A stretch of 64,000 nt of DNA. Origin: Pseudomonas sp. PDM04. Its GTDB lineage: Bacteria > Pseudomonadota > Gammaproteobacteria > Pseudomonadales > Pseudomonadaceae. A program made the translations under genes and the position numbers. Shown here piece after piece: positions 50,424 to 57,926 of the stretch (position 1 is the stretch's first letter; each line of letters starts with the position of its first letter). Where the stretch lies: assembly GCF_014851765.1 (NCBI RefSeq), contig NZ_JACVAI010000005.1, positions 248,001 through 312,000 on the forward strand. Direction: 5' to 3'. The notes beneath the pieces are model-generated. The model did not search any database. It was not told the origin of the DNA and saw only the letters and a program-made list of their open reading frames with translations.

Positions 50424-52106
50424 TCATGCATCGCCCAAAGCCTCCAGCAAAATCCGCCCGCTGGAGCAGGTGGCCGTCTCGTTGCGATAAGCGAAGTACA
50501 CCTTGCCGCGAGCCGGATCGAAGCGCAGGTGCAATTGGACCTCATCGCCCGGGCGCACCAGTTGCTGGAACTTCAACACTTCCATGCCGGCGAATTTCTC
50601 TGGCAGGTCCATCAATTGCTGGCCCAATTGCAGGGCCCATTCCACCTGCACCACGCCGGGCAGTACCGGGGCCTGGGGGAAATGGCCGCTGAAATAGGCA
50701 AGGTCCGGGGGAACCGCCAGTTGCAGGCTCCACTCACCATCGGTTTCGACCTGCTCGAGGATTTCCGGTGCCTTAGGGCGCGGCGCCATCAGTAAGGCTT
50801 CCACCTCGGCCTGGGGCAGTTTGCCCTGCGCGTTCAGGGGCAGTTGCCGCAGCAGGCGCCAGCGGCGCGGCAGGGCGAGGGTTTCGCAATGCTGGGTCAG
50901 GTGCTGGCGCAACGCCTGGGTGAGGGTTCGTCGACCCTGGTTGCGCAATGCATGCAGCCCCGACTCGCTGAGGACCAGCAGCGCACCCAGGGACGCGCGA
51001 TTCTCCCGAACCACGCCCAGGCGCGCCTCGGCAACCCATTGATGGTCCGTCAACGCCTGTTCCAGCATGGGCAGCGAAATACGTTTTTCTTCCAGTTTGA
51101 CGATCCGGTCCAGCCGCCCCAGCAGTTCGAAGCGACCGTCGGCGGCGATTCGCGCGGCATCTGCCGTGTGCTCGACATGACCCGGCGGCAGGTACGGCGA
51201 TGCAATGAGCAGCGCGCCGTCGCTGTCCTGGTTCAACTCGACACCGGCGAAGGGTTGCCAGAGGGTATCGCCCCGGCGCCACGCAATGCCGCCGGTTTCC
51301 GAACTGCCCAGAATCTCGGTCGGCCATTGTTGCAGGCGTTGTTGCAGGCCATGCGCCGCTTCGGCCGGCAGGGCGCCGCCCGAGGAAAACACCCGGCGAA
51401 CCGCGCTCAAGGCTGGCCAGTCGAGGTTGTCGCCCATGCGCTTGAGCAATGCCGGGCTGGCAACCCAGGCGAATGCCGGGTGTTCGCGGCTGGCACGCTG
51501 CAGATCCTCAGGGAAGGCCAGTTGCCTGCGCACGAACGGCCGACCGGCGCACAGCGGCCACAGCACCCGAAACAGCAAACCATAAATGTGCTGGGTGGCG
51601 ACACTGCCAATGATCCAGGCCTCGGCCAGGTCGGCGCCCCACAACTGCTCCAGCGCCTCAACCTCGTTGGCCAGCTGGCGCAGGGTTTTATCGATGCGCT
51701 TGGGCTCCCCGCTGGAGCCGGAAGTGCACAGGCTCAGCGTGCAGCGATCCAGGTCGAGGGCAGAAGGCGTGGCGGGCGCCTGGCGATAGTCAGCCAGGTG
51801 AGTGTCGCCGGCCTGATCGGTCAGCCACAGGTCGACCTCGCTCGACCAGCGCTGGCGGGTCTGCGGTTGCAGGTCGGACGGCAGCAGCACGCTGACCCCG
51901 GCACGCCAGGCGCCGAGCAGTGCAATTGCCAGGTCGGCGGCGTCTTCAAGGTGCACGGCCATGCGTTGCACACCTTGCGCCTGGAAGCCGGCCGCCAGGC
52001 TCAGGGCCTGTTCGCATAGTTGTGCGTGATTCAGCGCCGGTCCGGCCGTCACGGTGCGTTGCGGTTGCGCCTTGAGCAATAGCCGCTCAAGTTTTATCCA
52101 ATTCAT
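50424..52106 (-). CDS. Fused acyl-ACP/CoA ligase and hotdog dehydratase (ApeH-ApeI type)
   Basis: A 560-residue two-domain protein. Residues 1-435 are an AMP-forming ligase (ANL) with the P-loop TSGSSGEPK at 128-136, expected to activate the aryl acid starter onto the ACP. Residues 441-560 are a FabZ-like hotdog domain, FSGHFPQAPVLPG with catalytic His475. In characterised clusters these are separate ApeH and ApeI. The start at 52106 overlaps the membrane-protein stop (ATGA). The dehydratase domain should pair with ApeP (38287-38763). Confidence 0.82.
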   Translation of the reverse strand: MNWIKLERLLLKAQPQRTVTAGPALNHAQLCEQALSLAAGFQAQGVQRMAVHLEDAADLAIALLGAWRAGVSVLLPSDLQPQTRQRWSSEVDLWLTDQAGDTHLADYRQAPATPSALDLDRCTLSLCTSGSSGEPKRIDKTLRQLANEVEALEQLWGADLAEAWIIGSVATQHIYGLLFRVLWPLCAGRPFVRRQLAFPEDLQRASREHPAFAWVASPALLKRMGDNLDWPALSAVRRVFSSGGALPAEAAHGLQQRLQQWPTEILGSSETGGIAWRRGDTLWQPFAGVELNQDSDGALLIASPYLPPGHVEHTADAARIAADGRFELLGRLDRIVKLEEKRISLPMLEQALTDHQWVAEARLGVVRENRASLGALLVLSESGLHALRNQGRRTLTQALRQHLTQHCETLALPRRWRLLRQLPLNAQGKLPQAEVEALLMAPRPKAPEILEQVETDGEWSLQLAVPPDLAYFSGHFPQAPVLPGVVQVEWALQLGQQLMDLPEKFAGMEVLKFQQLVRPGDEVQLHLRFDPARGKVYFAYRNETATCSSGRILLEALGDA

Positions 52107-52648
52107 GGGCGGCCTCTTACCCGTTGTCGTATGAGCCATTCAATGGCAAACATCAGGCCGATCAACCCGTAGGAGATCAGGCCGGTGTACAACATCCACC
52201 AACTCAGCGGCGCCCAGAGGGTCAGGGCCGCCGCACACAAGCCGTTGCAGAGAAAAAACACGCACCAGGCGACGGTGACCTGGCGCGTGTAGCGAATCGC
52301 CCTGGCCGGCAAGCGGGGTTCGCGCAGCCGGGCCAGGCGCTCGATCATCGGCGGGCCGTATTTCAGGCTCACGCCAAACAGCACCAGCATGAAGCCACTG
52401 ATCAGCACCGGGTACCAGCGCAGCAGGGCGGGACTGTCAAACAGCGCCAGCAGCAGGCAGAACACGATGGCGACAGCGGCCATCCACAGGCTGCCTGGCT
52501 TGCGTGCGCCGGTCACGGCCCGGGCCAGCCACAGGCTGCCCAGCAGCAGGCCGAACTGCCAGGGCGCAAAGTGCTCCATGCCGAAATACACCGCGAAGGG
52601 GTACAGCAGGCCCGCCAGCAGCAGGCCGAGGCCGATCAGTCGCCTCAT
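52103..52648 (-). CDS. Integral membrane protein of the APE operon (COG4648-like)
   Basis: A 181-residue hydrophobic protein with about six helices (MRRLIGLGLLLAGLLYPFAVYF.., WYPVLISGFMLVLFGVSL, WMLYTGLISYGLIGLMFAIEWL). It belongs to a small uncharacterised family that occurs next to the ACPs in aryl polyene clusters (ApeG position). Function unknown; a membrane platform for the synthase is possible. Coupled by ATGA on both sides. Confidence 0.7.
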   Translation of the reverse strand: MRRLIGLGLLLAGLLYPFAVYFGMEHFAPWQFGLLLGSLWLARAVTGARKPGSLWMAAVAIVFCLLLALFDSPALLRWYPVLISGFMLVLFGVSLKYGPPMIERLARLREPRLPARAIRYTRQVTVAWCVFFLCNGLCAAALTLWAPLSWWMLYTGLISYGLIGLMFAIEWLIRQRVRGRP

Positions 52649-52899
52649 GCGGCCGGTTGAACCAGTCGATAGACCGCCTCGACCACATCGTTGACGGTGC
52701 GCACCGACTTGAACTCCTCGGCGGCGATTTTCTTGCCGGTCTGACGCTTGATGTGGTCGATGAGGTCGACTGCGTCGATGCTGTCGATTTCAAGGTCCTG
52801 GTACAGGTTGGAATCGAGCTTCACGCGCTCACGGTCCAATTCGAAGAGTTCCACCAAGGCATCGCGCAGGGTGTTGAAAATGTCTTCTCGAGTTTGCAT
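52645..52899 (-). CDS. apeF: APE acyl carrier protein 2 (ApeF-type)
   Basis: An 84-residue ACP; the phosphopantetheine site is Ser40 in EIDSIDAVDL. Acidic N-terminal half as expected. One of two adjacent carriers, nine bases after the first. Carriers of this kind hold starter and growing polyene chains. Confidence 0.85.
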   Translation of the reverse strand: MQTREDIFNTLRDALVELFELDRERVKLDSNLYQDLEIDSIDAVDLIDHIKRQTGKKIAAEEFKSVRTVNDVVEAVYRLVQPAA

Positions 52900-52908
52900 G
52901 GTCCGGTC

Positions 52909-53169
52909 TCAAGCTGCCTGTTTTGCAGTGACGAACGCCGCAAGGCTCGCCACGTTGCTGAAGTGGTTACGGGTGTCCTTGGCGTCGGCGTCGATTTTGA
53001 TGCCGTATTTTTTCTGGATCGCCAGGCCCAGTTCCAGGGCGTCGACGGAGTCCAGGCCCAGGCCTTCGCCGAACAGTGTCTGGTCGTCGCCGATGTCCTG
53101 GACGCTGATGTCTTCAAGGCCCAGGGCATCGATGATCAGTTCTTTGATTTCACGGTGTAGATCGCTCAT
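52909..53169 (-). CDS. apeE: APE acyl carrier protein 1 (ApeE-type)
   Basis: An 86-residue ACP with the attachment Ser41 in GLGLDSVDALEL. Overlaps the acyltransferase gene by 20 bases. Differs clearly from the second ACP, suggesting separate roles in starter loading and chain extension, as in the Xenorhabdus system. Confidence 0.85.
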   Translation of the reverse strand: MSDLHREIKELIIDALGLEDISVQDIGDDQTLFGEGLGLDSVDALELGLAIQKKYGIKIDADAKDTRNHFSNVASLAAFVTAKQAA

Positions 53170-53938
53170 CTTCGGCGAGCTCCTGAGTAAAGTAGTGATG
53201 CAGGTAATCGTTGAGCTTGCGCGAGGCCTGAGGCGCGGGACCTTGCGCGGCGAAGGCCTGTGGGTCTATATCGGCGCCGACCCGAAAACTGAAGTGCACG
53301 CGCCGTTTGGGAATCCGGTACCAGGGGTCGGCCTTGGTCAGGGTGGTCGGGTTGACCTTGATGACCACCGGGGTGAGGATTTTCGCACCGCGCAGGGCGA
53401 TCGATGCGGCCCCCCGATGAAAGGAGGGCGTTTCGCCAGGCTGGGTACGGGTGCCTTCGGGAAAGATGATCAGGGTCTGGCCGCTTTTCAAAGCATCGGC
53501 TGCGGCGTCGAGCATGTCCATGCTGCCGTCGTTGCTGATGTAGTCGGTGCGGCGCAGCGGGCCACGGGTAAAGGGGTTGTCCCAGAGGCTGCTTTTGACC
53601 ACGCAGTTGGCGTGGCGCACCAGGCCGATCAGAAACACCACGTCGATCAGCGACGGGTGATTGGCGATGATCATCTGGCCGGGGCGACCGAGCTTGTCCG
53701 CGCCTTGAATGTCGTAGGTCAGCACGCCGCTACGGGCCATGATCCGGATGAACAGCCAGAAACAGCGGCTGACGGTGCGTCGCGCGCGCAGGCGATGGGT
53801 CTCGGCGCTACCCGGCAGGCAGCTCAATACCGGGAAAATCACCAGGCGCAGGCACAGCCCGGCGAACCCGAAAAGGGCAAAGCTTGCAGCAGTGGCCAGC
53901 CAACGCCAGTAATAGGCATCGCGGTTTTTCTCGGTCAT
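53150..53938 (-). CDS. 1-acylglycerol-3-phosphate-type acyltransferase (PlsC family, ApeD position)
   Basis: A 262-residue membrane-associated acyltransferase with a hydrophobic N-terminal helix (about 18-45), the catalytic HX4D motif NHPSLID, and FPEGTR in the acceptor site. Start at 53938 overlaps the chain length factor stop (ATGA). It likely moves the finished aryl polyene acyl chain from ACP to a lipid or glycerol acceptor. Confidence 0.83.
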   Translation of the reverse strand: MTEKNRDAYYWRWLATAASFALFGFAGLCLRLVIFPVLSCLPGSAETHRLRARRTVSRCFWLFIRIMARSGVLTYDIQGADKLGRPGQMIIANHPSLIDVVFLIGLVRHANCVVKSSLWDNPFTRGPLRRTDYISNDGSMDMLDAAADALKSGQTLIIFPEGTRTQPGETPSFHRGAASIALRGAKILTPVVIKVNPTTLTKADPWYRIPKRRVHFSFRVGADIDPQAFAAQGPAPQASRKLNDYLHHYFTQELAEDERSTP

Positions 53939-54654
53939 GGATTGCGTTGCCAGGTCCATACACGATTTTTCCAGGCATGTTGGCAGGTGGTGTGCTGGCC
54001 GAGCAGGGCAGGCAAGAGGTTCAGGGCATGCGGCCAGTGGGCTTTGGACAACGTATCCGGTGTGCTGTTCAGGGACAGCTGCCAGTCGTTGCCGGGTGTC
54101 AGCAACAAGCCGACCGCGTAGGGAAATGGTACGTCGTCGATCCAGTCCGAGTAGGCCTCGGGAGGCTGCTCTTCGGTGATCACCAGCAGCACCGCAGGCG
54201 CTCCTTCGGCGAGCAGAGCGGCCGCCTCCAGCATCCCGTGTTCCAGCCCGTCGCCGGCGGCGGCCAGCGCCGTCATCTCGCTGGTTTCGCCGCGCATGAT
54301 CGACCACAGGCCGATGACCGCGTTATGCACCGAGAGGCTGAACTGAGTCGGCGACAAGGGTTGTTCGGCGGCCAGGTCGCTGAGAATGTCGAAGGTGCGC
54401 GGGGTTTCACCGTGACGGGAAATAAAGACCAACGGTAGATCGGCTCGACCATCGGCCAATGGCCAGCCAACACTGAACGCCATCCGGGCGAGACGACTGA
54501 GGCGCCGACGCTGCATGGCCGGTAGAAACGAGACGTCGGGGGCGGCCTCGCTGCGCTGCGGCGCGACCGGTTGTCGGCTCCAGGCTTGCCAGTCTTCAGC
54601 GCTTTCCAGCCCGGGAGCCCAGGCGCGCCATTGGACGATGTTGAAGTTGATCAC
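53935..54654 (-). CDS. apeC: Truncated ketosynthase-like chain length factor (ApeC-type)
   Basis: A 239-residue protein equivalent to only the N-terminal half of a ketosynthase (beta-ketoacyl synthase-like domain, PF13723 type). It contains RRRLSRLARMAF and QFSLSVHNAVIGLWSI but lacks the catalytic Cys, consistent with a chain length factor that pairs with ApeO. The start is GTG at 54654. It is the first gene of the 20-gene operon. Short length is normal for this family. Confidence 0.82.
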   Translation of the reverse strand: MINFNIVQWRAWAPGLESAEDWQAWSRQPVAPQRSEAAPDVSFLPAMQRRRLSRLARMAFSVGWPLADGRADLPLVFISRHGETPRTFDILSDLAAEQPLSPTQFSLSVHNAVIGLWSIMRGETSEMTALAAAGDGLEHGMLEAAALLAEGAPAVLLVITEEQPPEAYSDWIDDVPFPYAVGLLLTPGNDWQLSLNSTPDTLSKAHWPHALNLLPALLGQHTTCQHAWKNRVWTWQRNP

Positions 54655-55003
54655 AGGCTTTCATCCCGCCCCTGCGGGCTTTCTTGACGCGACGAGTGGA
54701 AAACAGCCTTTCATCTGATGTGATGCTGAGCGCCGAGTGGCGCGCATTATCCCGGTGCGACGACTACGTAGCAAATGCTGGTTACATTTTGTACAACGAA
54801 CGCGGAGCGAGTGGCTGTCGTTCGGCGATTATCCACGTTTGCACGCCGGTTTCTGTCGGTATCGAAGGCGTTTTCAGGGCGAGATTTCGGGTTTTGCAGT
54901 CAGGGTTAGTACTGGGTGGTGTAGTCCTTCTGACGGGGAGGTAGCAAAGCGACGCTGGGGACTACTACACTCGGTCATTCTTTAGGTACACGGAGGTTTT
55001 GAC
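54655..55003. other. Divergent intergenic region, APE operon / ParA gene (349 bp)
   Basis: Holds the APE promoter on the minus strand and, near the ParA gene, a short inverted repeat GTGTAGT (54919-54925) / ACTACAC (54964-54970), also pairable as GTAGTCC / GGACTAC. Base composition is lower in GC than the flanks. No credible open frame or known RNA was recognised. Confidence 0.5.
54746..54774 (-). promoter_or_regulatory. Probable promoter of the APE operon
   Basis: Minus strand TTGCTA-N17-GATAAT, four and five matches with ideal spacing. Start near 54739, leader about 85 bases. The leader holds a small hairpin CCCGC-AGGG-GCGGG (54665-54678) directly before the GTG start, whose loop is a possible ribosome or RsmA-type site. 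Confidence 0.5.
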
Positions 55004-55774
55004 ATGCGGCGCGTGGTGTTCAATCAGAAAGGCGGCGTGGGCAAATCCAGCATTGCCTGCAACCTGGCGGCCGTCAGTGCCAGCGAGGGGTATCGCACCC
55101 TGCTGGTTGACCTCGATGCCCAGGCCAACTCGACCCAGTACCTCACCGGGCTCACGGGCGAAGACATTCCGATGGGGATCGCCGAGTTCTTCAAGCAGAC
55201 ACTGTCATCGGGTCCGTTTTCGAAGAAAAACCGGGTGGATATCTACGAAACGCCGTTCGACAACCTCCACGTCATTACCGCAACGGCCGAACTGGCCGAC
55301 TTGCAGCCCAAGCTCGAGGCCAAGCACAAGATCAACAAGCTGCGCAAACTGCTCGATGATCTGGACGGCGAATACGACAGGATCTACCTCGATACGCCGC
55401 CGGCACTGAATTTTTACGCGGTTTCTGCGCTGATTGCCGCCGATCGCGTACTTATTCCCTTTGATTGTGACAGTTTCTCACGGCAAGCGCTGTACGGCCT
55501 GCTGTCGGAAATCGAAGAGTTGAGGGAAGATCACAATGAAGGGCTGGAAGTTGAAGGCATCGTGGTCAACCAGTTTCAGGCCCGTGCCAGCCTGCCCCAG
55601 CAAATGCTCGACCAGTTGATCGCCGAAGGCTTGCCGGTGCTGCCGGTTTATCTCGGCAGCTCGGTGCGCATGCGCGAATCCCACGAGGCCAGCACGCCGC
55701 TGATCCACCTGGATCCACGGCACAAGTTGACCCAGCAATTCCGTGAACTGCACGAGCTGCTGGAAAATGCCTGA
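55004..55774 (+). CDS. ParA/MinD-family ATPase (orphan)
   Basis: A 256-residue deviant Walker A ATPase: KGGVGKSS at 9-16, DLDAQANST (Walker A') and YLDTPPALN (Walker B). GGAGG ribosome site eight bases before the ATG. No parB or parS-like array is adjacent, so it is not the chromosomal partition pair. Orphan ParAs of this kind position other cargos (chemoreceptor arrays, pili, storage granules) in pseudomonads. Its partner is not evident here. Confidence 0.85.
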   Translation: MRRVVFNQKGGVGKSSIACNLAAVSASEGYRTLLVDLDAQANSTQYLTGLTGEDIPMGIAEFFKQTLSSGPFSKKNRVDIYETPFDNLHVITATAELADLQPKLEAKHKINKLRKLLDDLDGEYDRIYLDTPPALNFYAVSALIAADRVLIPFDCDSFSRQALYGLLSEIEELREDHNEGLEVEGIVVNQFQARASLPQQMLDQLIAEGLPVLPVYLGSSVRMRESHEASTPLIHLDPRHKLTQQFRELHELLENA

Positions 55775-55781
55775 CGTTGCT

Positions 55782-55805
55782 GTGGGAGCGAGTCGGCTCC
55801 CCCAG
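55782..55805. repeat. Truncated REP element after ParA gene
   Basis: GTGGGAGCGAGTCGGCTCCCCCA keeps the REP head and a GGGAGC / GCTCCC hairpin but has lost the tail. It lies between convergent ParA and trxC and may serve as a weak transcript barrier. Confidence 0.6.
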
Positions 55806-55820
55806 TAGATCGTGGTGGTT

Positions 55821-56255
55821 TCAGATGCCCTGGCTGCGCAGCCAGCTCATCAACTGCGGCAATGGAAACGCACCGCTCTGGCGCGCCACTTCCCGGCCGT
55901 TCCTGAACAGGATCAGGCTGGGAATCGAGCGGATCCCCAATTGCGCCGACAGTTGCTGGTTCGCCTCACTGTCCAGCTTGGCCAGCCTGCACTGCCCCGC
56001 CAATTGGCCTGCCGCCTGCTCGAACACCGGCGCGAACGATTTGCACGGCCCGCACCAGTCCGCCCAAACGTCCACCAGCAATGGCAGGTCACCCTTGATC
56101 TGGCTGGTGTAATCGGCCTGTTTCAGCTCGAAAGGCTTGCTCAGCAAAACCTCGGCTTTGCAGCGACCGCATTTCGGCTGGTCGCCGAGGCGATCGGCGG
56201 GGATGCGGTTGAGGCCGTTGCAGTGGGGGCAGGGAATGAGGAGTGAGTCGGTCAT
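55821..56255 (-). CDS. trxC: Thioredoxin 2
   Basis: A 144-residue thioredoxin with the N-terminal zinc motif CPHC..CGRC (about 9-32) that marks TrxC and the active site WCGPC near residue 67. Start at 56255 (MTDSLLIPCPHC); eight residues further upstream are open but not family-like. Cytoplasmic disulfide reductase. Confidence 0.93.
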   Translation of the reverse strand: MTDSLLIPCPHCNGLNRIPADRLGDQPKCGRCKAEVLLSKPFELKQADYTSQIKGDLPLLVDVWADWCGPCKSFAPVFEQAAGQLAGQCRLAKLDSEANQQLSAQLGIRSIPSLILFRNGREVARQSGAFPLPQLMSWLRSQGI

Positions 56256-56414
56256 GATCGTGCTCTTTGAAGTGGGCAATCCATGCCGCTTATCTGGAGT
56301 TCCGGAGGGGGTTTATCAAGTGTTTGGAAAACCAGCATTGGACAGTGGGTGTCGCCAACGCTCACATTTTTCCAGCGTTGCTGTCAGCGCCATTGATCCT
56401 CTTGATTGATCGCC

Positions 56415-57878
56415 TCACGACGAACAACTGATCTCCAGATGCTTGCCCCACTCCGGTGGCCGTTCGGCATAACTTTCCATGCCCGGTTGCTCTTCGAACG
56501 GATTGCTCAGCACCTTGTGCAGCCGGCGCACCTCTGAATAATCGCCACCTTCAGCCGCATCGATGGCTTTCTGTGCCAGGTAGTTGCGCAGGATGTAGAG
56601 CGGATTGACCGCGTGCATGCGTTGGCGGCGCTTGTCCTGGTCGGGTTCGCCGTCGCGACCGACCCGTGCGACGTAGCGTTCTGCCCAGGCGTCGAAGCCC
56701 TTGATGTCGACAAAGTCATCGCGCAAGCGGGCAACCGCCGCTTCCGGGGCGTCATCGCCGAGGCGGCGGAAGAACAGGCTGTAATCGACGCCGCTGTTCT
56801 GCATCAGTTGCAGCAATTGCTCCAGCAATGGCTGATCGTCGTCTTCGGCCGTGGTGAATCCGAGGCGGCGGCGCATCAGGTCCAGGTAGTGCGCCTGGAA
56901 CAGCGGCAGGTACAGGCCCAGGGTTTCGCGCAGTGCCTCCACGCTGATGAAGGGGGTCAGGGCCTGGGCCAGGGCGCTGAGGTTCCACTGGCCAATCGGC
57001 ACCTGATTGCTGAACGAGTAGCGGCCCTGGTCGTCGGAGTGGTTGCAGATGAAGTTGGCGTCGAAATCGTCGAGGAAGGCGAAGGGGCCGAAGTCGAAGG
57101 TAATGCCCAGGATCGACATGTTGTCGGTGTTCATCACGCCGTGGCAGAAACCGTAGGCCTGCCACTTGGCGATCAGCTCGGCATTGCGTTCGACGATTTC
57201 GCGGAACATCGCCAGGTACGGCTCCGGCTGCTCGAGGCAGGGCGCGAAGTGCAGCGCCAGCACGTGTTCGCCGAGTATCTTTTGCTGTTCAGGGCGTTTG
57301 GTGTAGTAGAAATATTCGAAATGGCCGAAGCGCACATGGCTGGGGGCCAGGCGCAGGACCATGGCCGCACGTTCCTGTTTCTCGCGCCACACCGGGGTGT
57401 CGGAGCCGATCACGCACAGCGCCCGGGTGGTCGGAATGTTCAGTGCATGCAACGCTTCGGACGCGAGAAACTCGCGGATCGACGAACGCAGCACGGCGCG
57501 CCCGTCGCCCATGCGCGAAAAGGGTGTCTGGCCGGCGCCCTTGAGGTGCAGGTCCCAATGTTCGCCGGCCTGGTTGTAGACCTCGCCCAGCAACAGCCCG
57601 CGACCATCGCCCAGCTGTGGGTTGTAGGAACCGAACTGGTGGCCGGAGTAGACCATCGCCCTCGGCACGGCGTCGGCCCAGAGTTTGTGGCCACTGAACA
57701 GCTCGGCGAACTCCGGGGTTTCAGCCACGGCCGGGTCGAGATCGAGCAGTGCCATCGCGGCCGGGCTGGCAACCACCAGCCGCGGGTTGTCGATGGGTTC
57801 GGGCAGAACATGGGCGGAAAAGGTATCGCCCAGGCGATCAAAGCGGTTATCGAAGGTCAGTTCGTCGAGGGCTTTCAC
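56415..57878 (-). CDS. selO: SelO, pseudokinase-fold protein AMPylase
   Basis: A 487-residue member of the SelO family, which transfers AMP to Ser/Thr/Tyr of target proteins under oxidative stress. The signatures YSGHQFGSYNPQLGDGRG and LKGAGQTPFSRMGDGRAVLRSSIREFL (nucleotide pocket) and GVMNTDNMSILG (metal site) are present. The protein ends EISCSS with Cys where eukaryotic SelO has selenocysteine. GTG start at 57878, seven bases after GGAG. Confidence 0.93.
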   Translation of the reverse strand: MKALDELTFDNRFDRLGDTFSAHVLPEPIDNPRLVVASPAAMALLDLDPAVAETPEFAELFSGHKLWADAVPRAMVYSGHQFGSYNPQLGDGRGLLLGEVYNQAGEHWDLHLKGAGQTPFSRMGDGRAVLRSSIREFLASEALHALNIPTTRALCVIGSDTPVWREKQERAAMVLRLAPSHVRFGHFEYFYYTKRPEQQKILGEHVLALHFAPCLEQPEPYLAMFREIVERNAELIAKWQAYGFCHGVMNTDNMSILGITFDFGPFAFLDDFDANFICNHSDDQGRYSFSNQVPIGQWNLSALAQALTPFISVEALRETLGLYLPLFQAHYLDLMRRRLGFTTAEDDDQPLLEQLLQLMQNSGVDYSLFFRRLGDDAPEAAVARLRDDFVDIKGFDAWAERYVARVGRDGEPDQDKRRQRMHAVNPLYILRNYLAQKAIDAAEGGDYSEVRRLHKVLSNPFEEQPGMESYAERPPEWGKHLEISCSS

Positions 57879-57926
57879 CGGCCATCTCCAGCAGAATGTC
57901 CGAGCATTCTGCTAGGGATAGCGCGG

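Noticed and set aside
54655..55003. A possible small protein or sRNA in the APE-ParA intergenic region
   Set aside because: Short open frames there have no convincing ribosome site, and no terminator-like hairpin with a T-run is present to define an RNA.
56256..56414. Possible gene between trxC and selO
   Set aside because: Only short frames without start signals; the 159-base space shows nothing recognisable.
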